Source: a virus | Direction: 5' to 3' (one strand) | DNA length: 64,000 nucleotides | Virus record (IMG/VR): IMGVR_UViG_3300019757_000093 | Span: 1-64,000 of that record | In this document: positions 53,103 through 61,756 of the stretch, piece after piece | Position numbering within the stretch: position 1 is the stretch's first letter | Layout of the letters: each line of letters starts with the position of its first letter | Translations under genes and position numbers: made by a program | The notes under the pieces: model-generated | Databases searched by the model: none | The model's input: only the letters and a program-made list of their open reading frames with translations | What the model was told of the DNA's origin: nothing

Positions 53103-54590
53103 ATGGCAGGTGAATTAATTAATTTAAATCCCGGTCCAAGTATATATCCAAATAATTCTTTATCCTTAACTGGGACAAAAGATCCAGAGGTACAAAGTAT
53201 TATATATACTACTAATGGGGATAGTCCAACCTTAGCAAAATATATAGCTTATGATACTTTAAATCCACCTAATCCTTTTATTGCTACTGTTCAAGATGGT
53301 AGGGGTAATGTAATTTTTGATGGTGGTTTTCCTAAATGGTATGATATCTATTGGAATTCGGCTTCATCATTTAGTGCTTTAAATGCCTCATGTAAATATT
53401 TATATAATGGTATAAAATTTATAGCCAATAAAGAAAAAGAAGCCAATGGTAATAAAAAAATATTAGTTCTTGGAGATGCTGATTCAGGGGCAGGTTATAA
53501 TATTATGCAAGGTGGTTCTCATAATTTTCATAATACTTTAAGTGGAGTAGGTTCTTTAGCTGGATACGATTTAGTTTTTAAAACTAGATCTAGTTATGGT
53601 AGTGTTTTAGATCCATCTTATACCGAGTTAGATCAATATGTTGCTTGTATCTTTTTTAGTACTGTATATACTGATTCTCAACTTATTACCGATACAGCTA
53701 TTTCTAATTTTGGGGCCTTTCGAGAGGCTGGAAATGGTATTTTCTTTATTACTGATCATGGAACTGGGCACGGACCTGGTACTACTGGTTTTTATAGTAC
53801 AGCGAATTATGTTATGACTCAATTTGGGGCATACTTCGAAGGAAATTTTACTAGAAGTCCAGTTAATGTTGGTTTCTTACGAGCTAATTATGGAGACCAT
53901 CCTTTATATAATAATCTGGATGATTCCGAGTATATACATGCTGGTGGTTCAGAATCAAAAGTATTTGTAACTGAATATACTAAATATACTTCTCCGCCTA
54001 ATATTACAATTTCGGGAGAGGGTTATCATAATGTACGATTTTTATTACAATTGCAAAATGGTGAAATTATTACTGAATCATATACTTATGGTTTACAAGT
54101 ACCAGAGCTCGTTGATTTTAAAGATTATACTGGTACTGTAATAAGCGATCCAGAACCAACACTATTAAATCATTATCGATTAAATTTTACTTTAAATCAT
54201 GATACTTATCCAGTTATATCTGGTCTTATTAAAAATGGGGATGTTGTAAAAGGAACCTTTAGTAGTAATTCATTTCAGAATGGTATAGCTAGTGTTTCTT
54301 GGTTAGAGGGTAATGATAATATATTTTTAAATGATGGTAATAAAGTAACCGTTCAAGTTCAGACTCCCTTTTCTTATTTTAAAAATATAGATTCGGGTAG
54401 AGTTTATGTTCCTAGAAATGGAGTTTCTTTAGCTAGAAATATACAAAGCTTAAATCAATTAGAACTACATGGAAATCCTTTTAAATTATTAAGTAATTCT
54501 GATAATAATTTAATTTTTCCATCTACTGTTAGCTTACCATTTAAATTAAATAAATTATATAATACTCTTACTGATAATGTAGATGTATAA
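53103..54590 (+). CDS. Fibre/adhesin protein with GATase/ThuA-like domain, 495 aa
   Basis: After a beta-rich N-terminal part, residues ~118-280 show an alpha/beta flavodoxin-like domain: KKILVLGDADSGAGYNIM, then YVACIFFSTVY, FREAGNGIFFITDHGTGHG. This is the strand-loop layout of glutamine amidotransferase-like and ThuA-type domains; the HG-rich loop could bind a sugar or metal. C-terminal ~200 residues are beta-sandwich-like. Its place between fibre genes suggests a receptor-binding or host-surface-acting enzyme domain. The enzyme identity is inferred only. Confidence 0.5.
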   Translation: MAGELINLNPGPSIYPNNSLSLTGTKDPEVQSIIYTTNGDSPTLAKYIAYDTLNPPNPFIATVQDGRGNVIFDGGFPKWYDIYWNSASSFSALNASCKYLYNGIKFIANKEKEANGNKKILVLGDADSGAGYNIMQGGSHNFHNTLSGVGSLAGYDLVFKTRSSYGSVLDPSYTELDQYVACIFFSTVYTDSQLITDTAISNFGAFREAGNGIFFITDHGTGHGPGTTGFYSTANYVMTQFGAYFEGNFTRSPVNVGFLRANYGDHPLYNNLDDSEYIHAGGSESKVFVTEYTKYTSPPNITISGEGYHNVRFLLQLQNGEIITESYTYGLQVPELVDFKDYTGTVISDPEPTLLNHYRLNFTLNHDTYPVISGLIKNGDVVKGTFSSNSFQNGIASVSWLEGNDNIFLNDGNKVTVQVQTPFSYFKNIDSGRVYVPRNGVSLARNIQSLNQLELHGNPFKLLSNSDNNLIFPSTVSLPFKLNKLYNTLTDNVDV

Positions 54591-54655
54591 TTATATGAAA
54601 GAAGAGGCTAATAATAGTATCCAACAAAGATATATTATAAAATTAAAGGAAAATT

Positions 54656-55816
54656 ATGAGTATTTATGAAGGGAGTGTATTAACTAATCGGTGTATAGAT
54701 AAGATTACTAAAACCGATGAAAAATTAGTACCAAAATATTTCAAATTTAGTTCCGATAAAAAAATAATTCATGCAGACTTTGAAGATAAAGATCTCAAAG
54801 ATTGGTATTCTGGTGATATTACTTCTTGTCTTATGACAGGAAATGATAGAATAGAATTTACTTGTGAAGTTCCAAGAGAAAAAGCAAAAAAAAGTACTAA
54901 TCTCTGTGGTTTATATCTAGAAGATGGATCATTATTTATGGTGGCAAGGGTTAAATACCCTATACCATCTAAATTGAAACAGAAATTTAAGATAAAACTA
55001 ACACATAAGAATATTTTGGATCGAATGGATTTAAAATATATTATTCAACAAAAAATAGATAATGATCAAATTTTTAATAAAGATAATTTACCTGACTTTA
55101 ATAGTTATTTAAATACATCTCATGATTTAAAAAAGAAAAAAGAATCTAAGTATAATGATGATAATGATGATTCTAATATATACAAAAATAAATCACCTAA
55201 ACCACCTAAATCTAAGCATGTTGAAGATAAATATCATGATAAGAATAATAAATATCAAATAACTAAATATCATTTTCATAAGAAACATATTCATGATGAT
55301 GAACTTTGTGAGTACAGAGACGAAGAGGATCATGAAGATAAATATCAAACTACTAATTATCATTTTCATGATAAGCATGTTCATAACGATATCCTATGCG
55401 ATTATAGAGACAATGATCAGGACGATGATGATGATTGCGACGATAATAAAGAAATAAATTGTACATGTGGAGAAACTCCAGATCCAGAATGCGATTTCCA
55501 TTACGGACATGGTCACGGACATGGTCATCACGATGCTGATTGTGGTGAAGATTTAGCTCGTACTGGAACATTGGTACCATATTGTGAGAGGGACATTCTT
55601 ATAGTAGGTAACAAATTCATAAGCAAGTATATACCTGAAGACATTGGTAGTTATTGTGTTAATAATACAATAGAGATTATGTATGATGACGAAGAATTAG
55701 GTTGTTTGTATGATGCGTATTACGATATCATTTTTCATGATGGAGAATGGATCTTAAATACATTTGAATATGATGGAGCGAAAGCTACGGTAACATATTT
55801 TCATAGAGTTCTTTAA
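54656..55816 (+). CDS. Fibre-type protein with tandem His-rich metal-binding repeats, 386 aa
   Basis: Residues 1 to ~130 are a paralogue of the attachment domain of the fibre at 51155. Then come two 25-residue tandem repeats (about 199-223 and 229-253; pattern KYQ-T-YHFH-KH-H-D-LC-YRD), an acidic Asp/Asn run (253-265), a Cys cluster (INCTCGETPDPEC) and the run GHGHGHGHH at 284-292. The last ~90 residues look like a small globular tip. The density of His, Asp and Cys indicates binding of several metal ions. The start follows AAAGGAAAATT. Confidence 0.65.
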   Translation: MSIYEGSVLTNRCIDKITKTDEKLVPKYFKFSSDKKIIHADFEDKDLKDWYSGDITSCLMTGNDRIEFTCEVPREKAKKSTNLCGLYLEDGSLFMVARVKYPIPSKLKQKFKIKLTHKNILDRMDLKYIIQQKIDNDQIFNKDNLPDFNSYLNTSHDLKKKKESKYNDDNDDSNIYKNKSPKPPKSKHVEDKYHDKNNKYQITKYHFHKKHIHDDELCEYRDEEDHEDKYQTTNYHFHDKHVHNDILCDYRDNDQDDDDDCDDNKEINCTCGETPDPECDFHYGHGHGHGHHDADCGEDLARTGTLVPYCERDILIVGNKFISKYIPEDIGSYCVNNTIEIMYDDEELGCLYDAYYDIIFHDGEWILNTFEYDGAKATVTYFHRVL

Positions 55817-55896
55817 TTTATTAAAGACTCGATAGTCCCCCTGACAATAACTGGTATCCATAGGATATAAAGGATTTTATTTAATTAAGGATTTTT

Positions 55897-57456
55897 ATGG
55901 CATTCCAAGGTTTAAAAATTAGACATAAAAAATCGATTGCTGGTTTAACTCAAGAACTAGCAGGTATGGTATTAGCGACTAGTACAGAAGTTGCAAGAGC
56001 GCAAGCTGCTGAAGCTCAATTAGGTTCAGACATTGCTGCTGAAGCTGCAAGAGCCCAAGGTGTTGAAGGTTCATTAGGTAACTTAGTTACTGAGAACAAG
56101 ACGTCATTAGTTAATAGTATCAATGAATTGCATCAAGATGCTATCAATGAAAAAGCTTTCAAAGATACTTCTCTTTCTGCTGTAAATACTAGAATTGATA
56201 CAGAAATTAATGATAGAACTGCTGGAGATTTAAATCTTCAAAATCAAATTAATTTACTAGAAACTGCAAGTGGTGGAGATACTGCTGCTCTTCAAACTGC
56301 ATTAGCAGATGAAATTGCTAGAGCAACTACAGCGGAACAAGCAAATGGCGCTGCTATTACTTCTGAAGTAGGTACTAGAATTTCTGAAATTACTAGAGTT
56401 GAGGGGTTAATTTCTCAAGAGGCTACTAATAGAACTAATGAAGATTTAGCTATTGATGGAAGACTTGATATTATTGAAGCTGGTATGACTGCTGGTACAT
56501 TATGGAAAGGTTCTGTTGAAAATGTATCTGACTTAGATGGTTTGGATGAATCGGCTCAAGTTGATGGTTTTGCTTACTCAGTAACATCTCAAAATGATGC
56601 CTATGTATATACTTCTACAAGTGCGGGCGATTACCAACCTGTAGGATATACTGGTGGATTTATTAAGTTTGCTGACTTTACAGAAATTTCTCAATTAGTT
56701 AACGGAGAAGAAGCTAGAGCTGTTGCAGCTGAAGGTGTTCTTACTACTGCATTAGCTAATGAAATTGCTGATAGAGTTGCTGCTGATGCTGCTCATACTC
56801 AACTTATTACTGACGAAGTTACTAGAAGTACTGCTGAAGATGCAACTTTAAATGCTGCATTAGCTGCCGAGGTTACTGCTAGAGAAAATGGAGATACAAA
56901 TCTTCAAACTCAAATTGATAACTTAGGTGGAACAACAGGTGCTGCGGATGCTATCCAAGATTCTAGACTTGACGTAATCGAAGGTGATTATACAGTTGCT
57001 GGTTCAGTTGAGAAAGCTCTTTTTGATGCTAAAGCATATGCTGATACAGAAAAATTAGCTAAATCTATGAACTTAGCCGACGTCGCTGATGTACCTGCTG
57101 CAAGAATTAATCTTGACGTAATGAGTACTTCTGAAATTTCAGAAGCTATTAGATTAGGTGGATCTGTTCCAATTTTCGATACAGTTGTTGTATCAGGAGA
57201 TAAAGTAACATTTACTGAAGTACCTAAAAATGGTGTTATCTTTGGTGGTGTTATCGAAGTTGAGTATACAGAAAATGGATACATGATTACAGATAGAGTT
57301 ACTGCTAATCCAGATCCAGCGGATGCTACAGGTAAAGTTTTCATCTTAGACGTTGAAACTTCTAACATGTATGATACAAACGAAGCTTCTGCTACATATA
57401 TTTATGTTGAAGACGCATCTGGTATTGATGGTGGAGTTGATGGAAGTACTATCTAA
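55897..57456 (+). CDS. Abundant coiled-coil fibre (head fibre/whisker-like candidate), 519 aa
   Basis: Most of the chain is alanine-rich heptad repeat with recurring A-E-x-A-R-A-x-x-A-E units (~30-65, 135-170, 268-330), interrupted by two globular inserts (~195-250 and ~400-519). Codon use is strikingly biased, as in the major capsid gene and sheath, so the product is probably made in many copies. The pattern resembles fibritin-like whiskers or side fibres, but no exact family is assigned. The ribosome binding site is TTAAGGATTTTT. Confidence 0.6.
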   Translation: MAFQGLKIRHKKSIAGLTQELAGMVLATSTEVARAQAAEAQLGSDIAAEAARAQGVEGSLGNLVTENKTSLVNSINELHQDAINEKAFKDTSLSAVNTRIDTEINDRTAGDLNLQNQINLLETASGGDTAALQTALADEIARATTAEQANGAAITSEVGTRISEITRVEGLISQEATNRTNEDLAIDGRLDIIEAGMTAGTLWKGSVENVSDLDGLDESAQVDGFAYSVTSQNDAYVYTSTSAGDYQPVGYTGGFIKFADFTEISQLVNGEEARAVAAEGVLTTALANEIADRVAADAAHTQLITDEVTRSTAEDATLNAALAAEVTARENGDTNLQTQIDNLGGTTGAADAIQDSRLDVIEGDYTVAGSVEKALFDAKAYADTEKLAKSMNLADVADVPAARINLDVMSTSEISEAIRLGGSVPIFDTVVVSGDKVTFTEVPKNGVIFGGVIEVEYTENGYMITDRVTANPDPADATGKVFILDVETSNMYDTNEASATYIYVEDASGIDGGVDGSTI

Positions 57457-57471
57457 TCGATAGTTCAACCT

Positions 57472-57512
57472 ATATTTAGATAAGGATAAACCTTATCTAA
57501 ATATTCCTGTCG
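57472..57512 (+). terminator. Hairpin with CCTGTCG box
   Basis: Perfect 14-base arms (57472-57485 and 57491-57504) with loop ATAAA are followed by TCCTGTCG. A smaller hairpin ACTATC/GATAGT (57448-57464) overlaps the stop codon just before it. Confidence 0.85.
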
Positions 57513-57525
57513 CTCAAATTCATAA

Positions 57526-57546
57526 GAACTAAAAATTATAAAAATA
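57526..57546 (+). promoter_or_regulatory. Late promoter, GAACTAAA-N3-TATAAAAATA
   Basis: GAACTAAA (57526-57533), spacer AAT, TATAAAAATA (57537-57546), 13 bases before the start at 57559. Confidence 0.7.
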
Positions 57547-57558
57547 AAAGGAATACCT

Positions 57559-58182
57559 ATGGAAAAAATTATATTTGAAGAAGACAAATTATGTTCATCT
57601 TCTTTTAATAAAAGAATTGCTAAAGAACTAGACTATAAAAAAGTTAAAGTTTTTATTGGTGGAATTAAGTACAAGTTACTTAAAGTAGAGTTTGCTATTA
57701 GTGCAACTGAAATGGATACTGGTTATCATTTAATTGATACTAAGACAAATGAATTATTATCTTCTGAAGTTTACGATGGACCAGGAAGTATTTATTTAGA
57801 TTACCAAGATGAGATAGAAAGTATTCAAATTGGGAAGAAAATGTATTTTCCAGGAAGTTATCAAAAGAAAGACGTACTTAAATTATTTGAAGATGGTTTT
57901 GATATTTATTTATTAATAGATACATTTCCTCAATTAAATGGTAAGCAAATGGCACAAAAATTTAAAGACCTTCAAAAATTAGAATGGTGTAAAGTAGCTA
58001 AAATAAATAAAGCATTTATCGGATCCCCGTTTGCTTATGTACTTACTACTGTAAGAACTAGAATTCAATTACCATTTGAATTTAGAACACTTAAAGAATT
58101 AGAACAGAATAATATTTCCGTGGTTTCCGCTATTAGAAATGAAAATAATTTATTAGTAGAATTAAGAGAAGTAAATAAGTAA
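57559..58182 (+). CDS. Unknown late protein, 207 aa
   Basis: The protein is not recognised. It is alpha/beta; residues ~27-55 are beta-rich (KVKVFIGGIKYKLLKVEF), and a helix with QLNGKQMAQKFKDLQKLEW lies at ~124-144. It stands alone between two terminator-promoter modules, so it has its own transcript within the late region. Position suggests a virion or assembly protein such as a fibre chaperone. Confidence 0.5.
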   Translation: MEKIIFEEDKLCSSSFNKRIAKELDYKKVKVFIGGIKYKLLKVEFAISATEMDTGYHLIDTKTNELLSSEVYDGPGSIYLDYQDEIESIQIGKKMYFPGSYQKKDVLKLFEDGFDIYLLIDTFPQLNGKQMAQKFKDLQKLEWCKVAKINKAFIGSPFAYVLTTVRTRIQLPFEFRTLKELEQNNISVVSAIRNENNLLVELREVNK

Positions 58183-58189
58183 AATAATT

Positions 58190-58215
58190 AAATCCCTTCG
58201 GGGATTTTCCTGTCC
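58190..58215 (+). terminator. TTCG-loop hairpin with CCTGTCC box
   Basis: Arms AAATCCC (58190-58196) and GGGATTT (58201-58207) enclose TTCG; CCTGTCC follows, one base different from the usual CCTGTCG. Confidence 0.8.
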
Positions 58216-58227
58216 CAGATTAACGAA

Positions 58228-58248
58228 GAACTAAACCTTATAAAAATA
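58228..58248 (+). promoter_or_regulatory. Late promoter, GAACTAAA-N3-TATAAAAATA
   Basis: GAACTAAA (58228-58235), spacer CCT, TATAAAAATA (58239-58248), 12 bases before the start at 58260. Confidence 0.7.
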
Positions 58249-58259
58249 AAGGAGAAACA

Positions 58260-60350
58260 ATGCCCAATATTATAACAGATGCTATAGTAGTACCAGCAGA
58301 AATATTTAATATTGTTCCAGAAATAGAAGATATGAGATCCTTTCCATATCCTGGAGCTATATTTAGTACCGCTCAATATATAGATAGATTTAGTATTTTT
58401 ATTACTTTTGAATTGAACCCAGTATCCTATTACGCTGATCAACCTCTTAGTATTAATAAAACCGATTTATCAGCAGACACTATATCTCAATTAGATTTAA
58501 CAGAATTTGGATTTGATGGAAAAGTATCTGACTTAGCTAATATAGAAGCCATTAAACAATTAACTGGTACTAATGTATTAAATGAAATGCAGAATTCCGT
58601 TAATATTATGGATAACCTAGAAGAGTTAAAAGCCAATCCATTAAACCAAGTAAGTTGTCCAGAATTAACTACAGAAGAACAATTAGAATTAGAAGAAGCT
58701 AATTTAATGACTACTGAGATTAGAGATACTGAAGGAAATGTAATTGAAACTATTCAAACTCAATTATCCGAACAGCCTTTTAGTTGTCCTAATAGTACGG
58801 ATCCAGCCGCCGAACTTACTGCCAATATATTAAATGGTTTAGTAATTCCTAGTGCAGATAATCCATTGGATACTAGTACCGAACCAGCAGTATGTCATAT
58901 TCCAGAAGGCCCTTATCAAGATATCGTTAAAGATGCTTTAACTACAGCGGAAGTACAAACTAATGTAACTACCCTTGATGTTAATAATATAACTAATAGT
59001 TTAACTGCGGTAGTAGATCGACAATTAGAACTTATTGGAAATAATACGGCTATTGATCCAGATACTGCAGAAGAAAACGTTGAAGTAATTAAAGATATGC
59101 TTGATGATGTTGAGTTGGTACAATACGGTATTCCAGTACTTGTTATTAATAAAGAATTAAATATTATTATTCAAATAGTCAATGGAGAATTACGAGTACT
59201 TAATTTTGATAAATTCATTACAGATATACCTGGATTAGAAATTCCAAATACCCCAAGTGGTTTTAAACCTAATATTTCTACATTAAATCCTGAATTAAAA
59301 ATTGATATAGTTGAGAACCCTGGCGCCAGAATTCTACCAGGTATTAAATATACTCTTATGTATTCTAGAAGATTTAATAATCATAAAATAGAATTACAAA
59401 GAGAATTTAAAGATGAAGTCTATCAGGCCGAAGCAGTTGCTGGTATAGATACTGGTATGTTTTATTTAGGTACAGATAAAGCTGGGTTAAAACATTTCTG
59501 TGGAAAATTTCACGATGTTCATTTAACTTTAGATGGTTCCGATTCAGTTCGAAATTATAATCGTCAAAATTCATTTATGAATGAAATTTATGGGGCATTA
59601 GCTTTTTACGATTTCTATAATCCAGGAGATTCTATTTCTAATCAAGCTCTTAGTAGAATTAAATTTAATAAAGTTTATCCTTATAAGAATATTACTAATG
59701 CTATTAGTATGAGAGGAGATTGGAAATTAGAAGATAGATTGACTAATAATTATACTTTTATGAATCATGGATTCATAGATGATATTTTCTGTAAAGATTT
59801 CTTCTTGAAAAAATCTTTTACTATTAGCGTATGGATTAATAAAAATAGAAGGTTAGATAATCCAGAGGATTTTCGATATAAAAAGAGACAAATGATTATA
59901 TCTGATAATATTAATGAGAATTATTTTTGGTATGATGAAAGCACATATGAATTTAATATTCAATTTCATGGTTTTCATTATCGAATGTTCTTTAATATTA
60001 TTCCTCAACTATGGAATATGGTAACGTTTAGATACTCAGCCGAACTTCAAAAGTTTTATTTAGATGTAAAAATTAAAACTAAAGATATAGATGGAATTTA
60101 TACAACTGAAACATTCTCGGAAGAATTTCAGTTAGACACCGATTTAGAAGTAGCTAATAAAAAAGAATTTAGATTACTTAATATTTTTGCAGAGTATATT
60201 TGGGATAAGAAAGAACATCAAAATATTTTTGATTGTTTAAGCGGTCCTATTATTCTTTACGATAATTTCCAAACTGATTTAATTATTAATAATAATTTTG
60301 AAAATCAATGGCCTGTGTTAGATGAGTACTTACTCTCTGGAATTTCATAG
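58260..60350 (+). CDS. Large fibre/adhesin protein with LamG-like domain, 696 aa
   Basis: The first ~330 residues are acidic, helical, and contain three short Cys-containing linkers (NQVSCPELTTEEQ, PFSCPNSTDP, PAVCHIPEGP). From about 480 to 640 a LamG/concanavalin-type jelly roll is likely (GDWKLEDRLTNN, KKSFTISVWINKNRRL, QMIISDN, LWNMVTFRYSAELQKFYLDVKIK). Such domains bind glycans, so a receptor-binding function is plausible. The start follows AAAGGAGAAACA, directly downstream of a late promoter. Confidence 0.6.
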   Translation: MPNIITDAIVVPAEIFNIVPEIEDMRSFPYPGAIFSTAQYIDRFSIFITFELNPVSYYADQPLSINKTDLSADTISQLDLTEFGFDGKVSDLANIEAIKQLTGTNVLNEMQNSVNIMDNLEELKANPLNQVSCPELTTEEQLELEEANLMTTEIRDTEGNVIETIQTQLSEQPFSCPNSTDPAAELTANILNGLVIPSADNPLDTSTEPAVCHIPEGPYQDIVKDALTTAEVQTNVTTLDVNNITNSLTAVVDRQLELIGNNTAIDPDTAEENVEVIKDMLDDVELVQYGIPVLVINKELNIIIQIVNGELRVLNFDKFITDIPGLEIPNTPSGFKPNISTLNPELKIDIVENPGARILPGIKYTLMYSRRFNNHKIELQREFKDEVYQAEAVAGIDTGMFYLGTDKAGLKHFCGKFHDVHLTLDGSDSVRNYNRQNSFMNEIYGALAFYDFYNPGDSISNQALSRIKFNKVYPYKNITNAISMRGDWKLEDRLTNNYTFMNHGFIDDIFCKDFFLKKSFTISVWINKNRRLDNPEDFRYKKRQMIISDNINENYFWYDESTYEFNIQFHGFHYRMFFNIIPQLWNMVTFRYSAELQKFYLDVKIKTKDIDGIYTTETFSEEFQLDTDLEVANKKEFRLLNIFAEYIWDKKEHQNIFDCLSGPIILYDNFQTDLIINNNFENQWPVLDEYLLSGIS

Positions 60351-60353
60351 AAT

Positions 60354-60399
60354 TAGCTAATAGCTAGCTCACTATACTAAGCTAAACTATTATTAGCTA
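60354..60399 (+). repeat. Dispersed palindromic repeat, short form (copy G)
   Basis: Arms TAGCTAATA (60354-60362) and TATTAGCTA (60391-60399) enclose the core CTCACTATACTAAGC. It lies just after the stop of the large adhesin gene. Confidence 0.75.
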
Positions 60400-60422
60400 T
60401 TTAATTAAAAAAGGAATAAATA

Positions 60423-60596
60423 ATGATCGATAAGATTATGACCGAAGAAGAATTTTTAGAGGAATGTAAAATTTCTTCGGATAATGAAATACCAATAGAG
60501 AGGGTTACTTTTAGGGTAGAGACAGCAGAAATGATAGTTCAAACTTTTATGGAGTATATTGAAGAAGAAGATTTAGAACTTTCAGAGGCTTTATAA
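60423..60596 (+). CDS. Small acidic protein, 57 aa
   Basis: An ATG preceded by AAAAAAGGAATAAA opens a 57-residue frame (MIDKIMTEEEFLEECK...EDLELSEAL). It is strongly acidic, with amphipathic helices at both ends. The product is not recognised; small acidic proteins of this kind in T4-like phages include transcription co-activators and anti-host factors, but nothing here proves such a role. The next gene starts one base after its stop. Confidence 0.6.
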   Translation: MIDKIMTEEEFLEECKISSDNEIPIERVTFRVETAEMIVQTFMEYIEEEDLELSEAL

Positions 60597-60597
60597 T

Positions 60598-61332
60598 TTG
60601 TCTATTCAAATAAGAAGAAATAACTATTTTAAAAAAGCGGAACGTATTCATAAAGATAAATTCTCTTATAATAAAGATAGTTATATTCATTCTAAGAAAA
60701 AAATAGAAATCTTCTGTCCAGAACATGGGAGTTTTTGGCAAAGACCGGATCTTCATTTATCTGGAAAGGGTGGGTGTAGAGGTTGTAATCCTATCAGTGA
60801 TTATACTTTTAAAAAAGGACATCGCCCTGCGAATACTCATAACCAGGACGATTTCATAAATAAATGCATAGAAGTTCATGGTAATAGATACGATTACTCG
60901 ATGGTAATATATAAAAATAGCACTTCCAAGGTACAAATTATTTGTCCAGAACACGGAAGTTTTTGGCAAAGAGCATCTGATCATAAAAATGGATGTGGCT
61001 GCCCAAAATGCTGCGAAAGTAAAGGAGAAGCTAGAGTTAGAACTTATTTAGAAGAGAATAAAATTTCTTTTAAACAAGAATATAGCTTCTCTAAATTAGG
61101 TCTATATAGATTCGATTTTTATTTAGAAGAATATAATCTCTGTATAGAATATGATGGTCGACAACACTTCGAAGAAGTAGCTTGTTGGGAACCCTTGAGC
61201 GAAGTCCAAAAGAGAGACGAGATTAAAAATAATTATTGTAAACACGAAGGTATAGATTTAATCCGTATCCCTTTTACTAAGTTTAAGTTAATAAAAGAAA
61301 TTTTAGATAATAAATTAAAGGAATTAAAATGA
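60598..61332 (+). CDS. Homing endonuclease with CPEHG zinc modules and Vsr-like nuclease domain
   Basis: Two DNA-binding zinc modules (CPEHGSFWQRPDLH...GCRGC at ~41-64 and CPEHGSFWQRASDH...GCPKC at ~118-139) are followed by a nuclease domain: YRFDFYLEEYNLCIEYDGRQHFE, then RDEIKNNYCKHEGIDLIRIPF. The D, E/Q and K positions fit the Vsr/PD-(D/E)XK fold. The start is TTG at 60598; no ATG lies near, and the AGAGG in the preceding gene may serve as ribosome binding site. The stop overlaps the PAAR gene start (ATGA). Confidence 0.75.
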   Translation: MSIQIRRNNYFKKAERIHKDKFSYNKDSYIHSKKKIEIFCPEHGSFWQRPDLHLSGKGGCRGCNPISDYTFKKGHRPANTHNQDDFINKCIEVHGNRYDYSMVIYKNSTSKVQIICPEHGSFWQRASDHKNGCGCPKCCESKGEARVRTYLEENKISFKQEYSFSKLGLYRFDFYLEEYNLCIEYDGRQHFEEVACWEPLSEVQKRDEIKNNYCKHEGIDLIRIPFTKFKLIKEILDNKLKELK

Positions 61333-61649
61333 GTACTGTAGCTAGAATAGGAGACCCTTGTTTCGGAATATGTATGTGGCCACCGTAACCTCCGCCATCA
61401 GGACCAGGCCCACAACCCTGCAATGGTATAATTACTAGTGGAGACCCACAACATTTAAGTGGTAGTACTCCGGTAGCAAGATTAGGTGATTTCGCTTCAT
61501 TCCCTATTGGACCAGCTCAAATAGTATTTGGTACTCCAAATGAATTAAGTGCTGGTCAACCGGTAGCAAGATTAGGAGATTCAGTTTTAGGACCATTAGT
61601 AACTTCTGGTATAATTACTGGAGGAAATCCTCAGGATATTAGTCTTTAA
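61329..61649 (+). CDS. PAAR-repeat spike-tip protein, interrupted by an in-frame TAA
   Basis: The frame from ATG 61329 reads MSTVARIGDPCFGICMWPP, then TAA (61386-61388), then continues in the same frame with PPPSGPGPQPCNGIITSGDP and the clear PAAR repeats TPVARLGD and QPVARLGD to TAA at 61647. PAAR proteins form the sharp metal-binding tip of phage and type VI spikes. The domain needs its N-terminal GDP strand, and no other start exists downstream of the stop, so the protein can be made only by reading through the TAA, by bypassing, or not at all. The start overlaps the endonuclease stop. A point mutation or base-call error is the alternative to recoding. Confidence 0.7.
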
Positions 61650-61653
61650 ATTA

Positions 61654-61701
61654 AATAGCTTAGCTTAAGATAGCTATAGCTTAGTATAGTGCTCCAGCTA
61701 T
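61654..61701 (+). repeat. Dispersed 48-bp palindromic repeat (copy C)
   Basis: Identical to 18315-18362 over 48 bases. It follows the PAAR stop by four bases; a further hairpin, CCATTTT/AAAATGG (61703-61735), lies just after it. Confidence 0.85.
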
Positions 61702-61756
61702 TCCATTTTTTTCACGACATGAAATTACAAAATGGAGAATTGAGGAAAGGAATTAA

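Noticed and set aside
55193-55580. Two minus-strand frames opposite the His-rich fibre gene
   Set aside because: They mirror the repetitive His/Asp codons of the real gene and have no translation signals.
56988-57368. Minus-strand frame of 126 codons opposite the coiled-coil fibre gene
   Set aside because: The plus-strand frame has clear heptads and strong codon bias; the minus frame is a by-product.
61386-61388. Stop codon reassignment as an explanation for the PAAR TAA
   Set aside because: TAA, TAG and TGA all end other genes in this window at the expected places, so general recoding is not supported.
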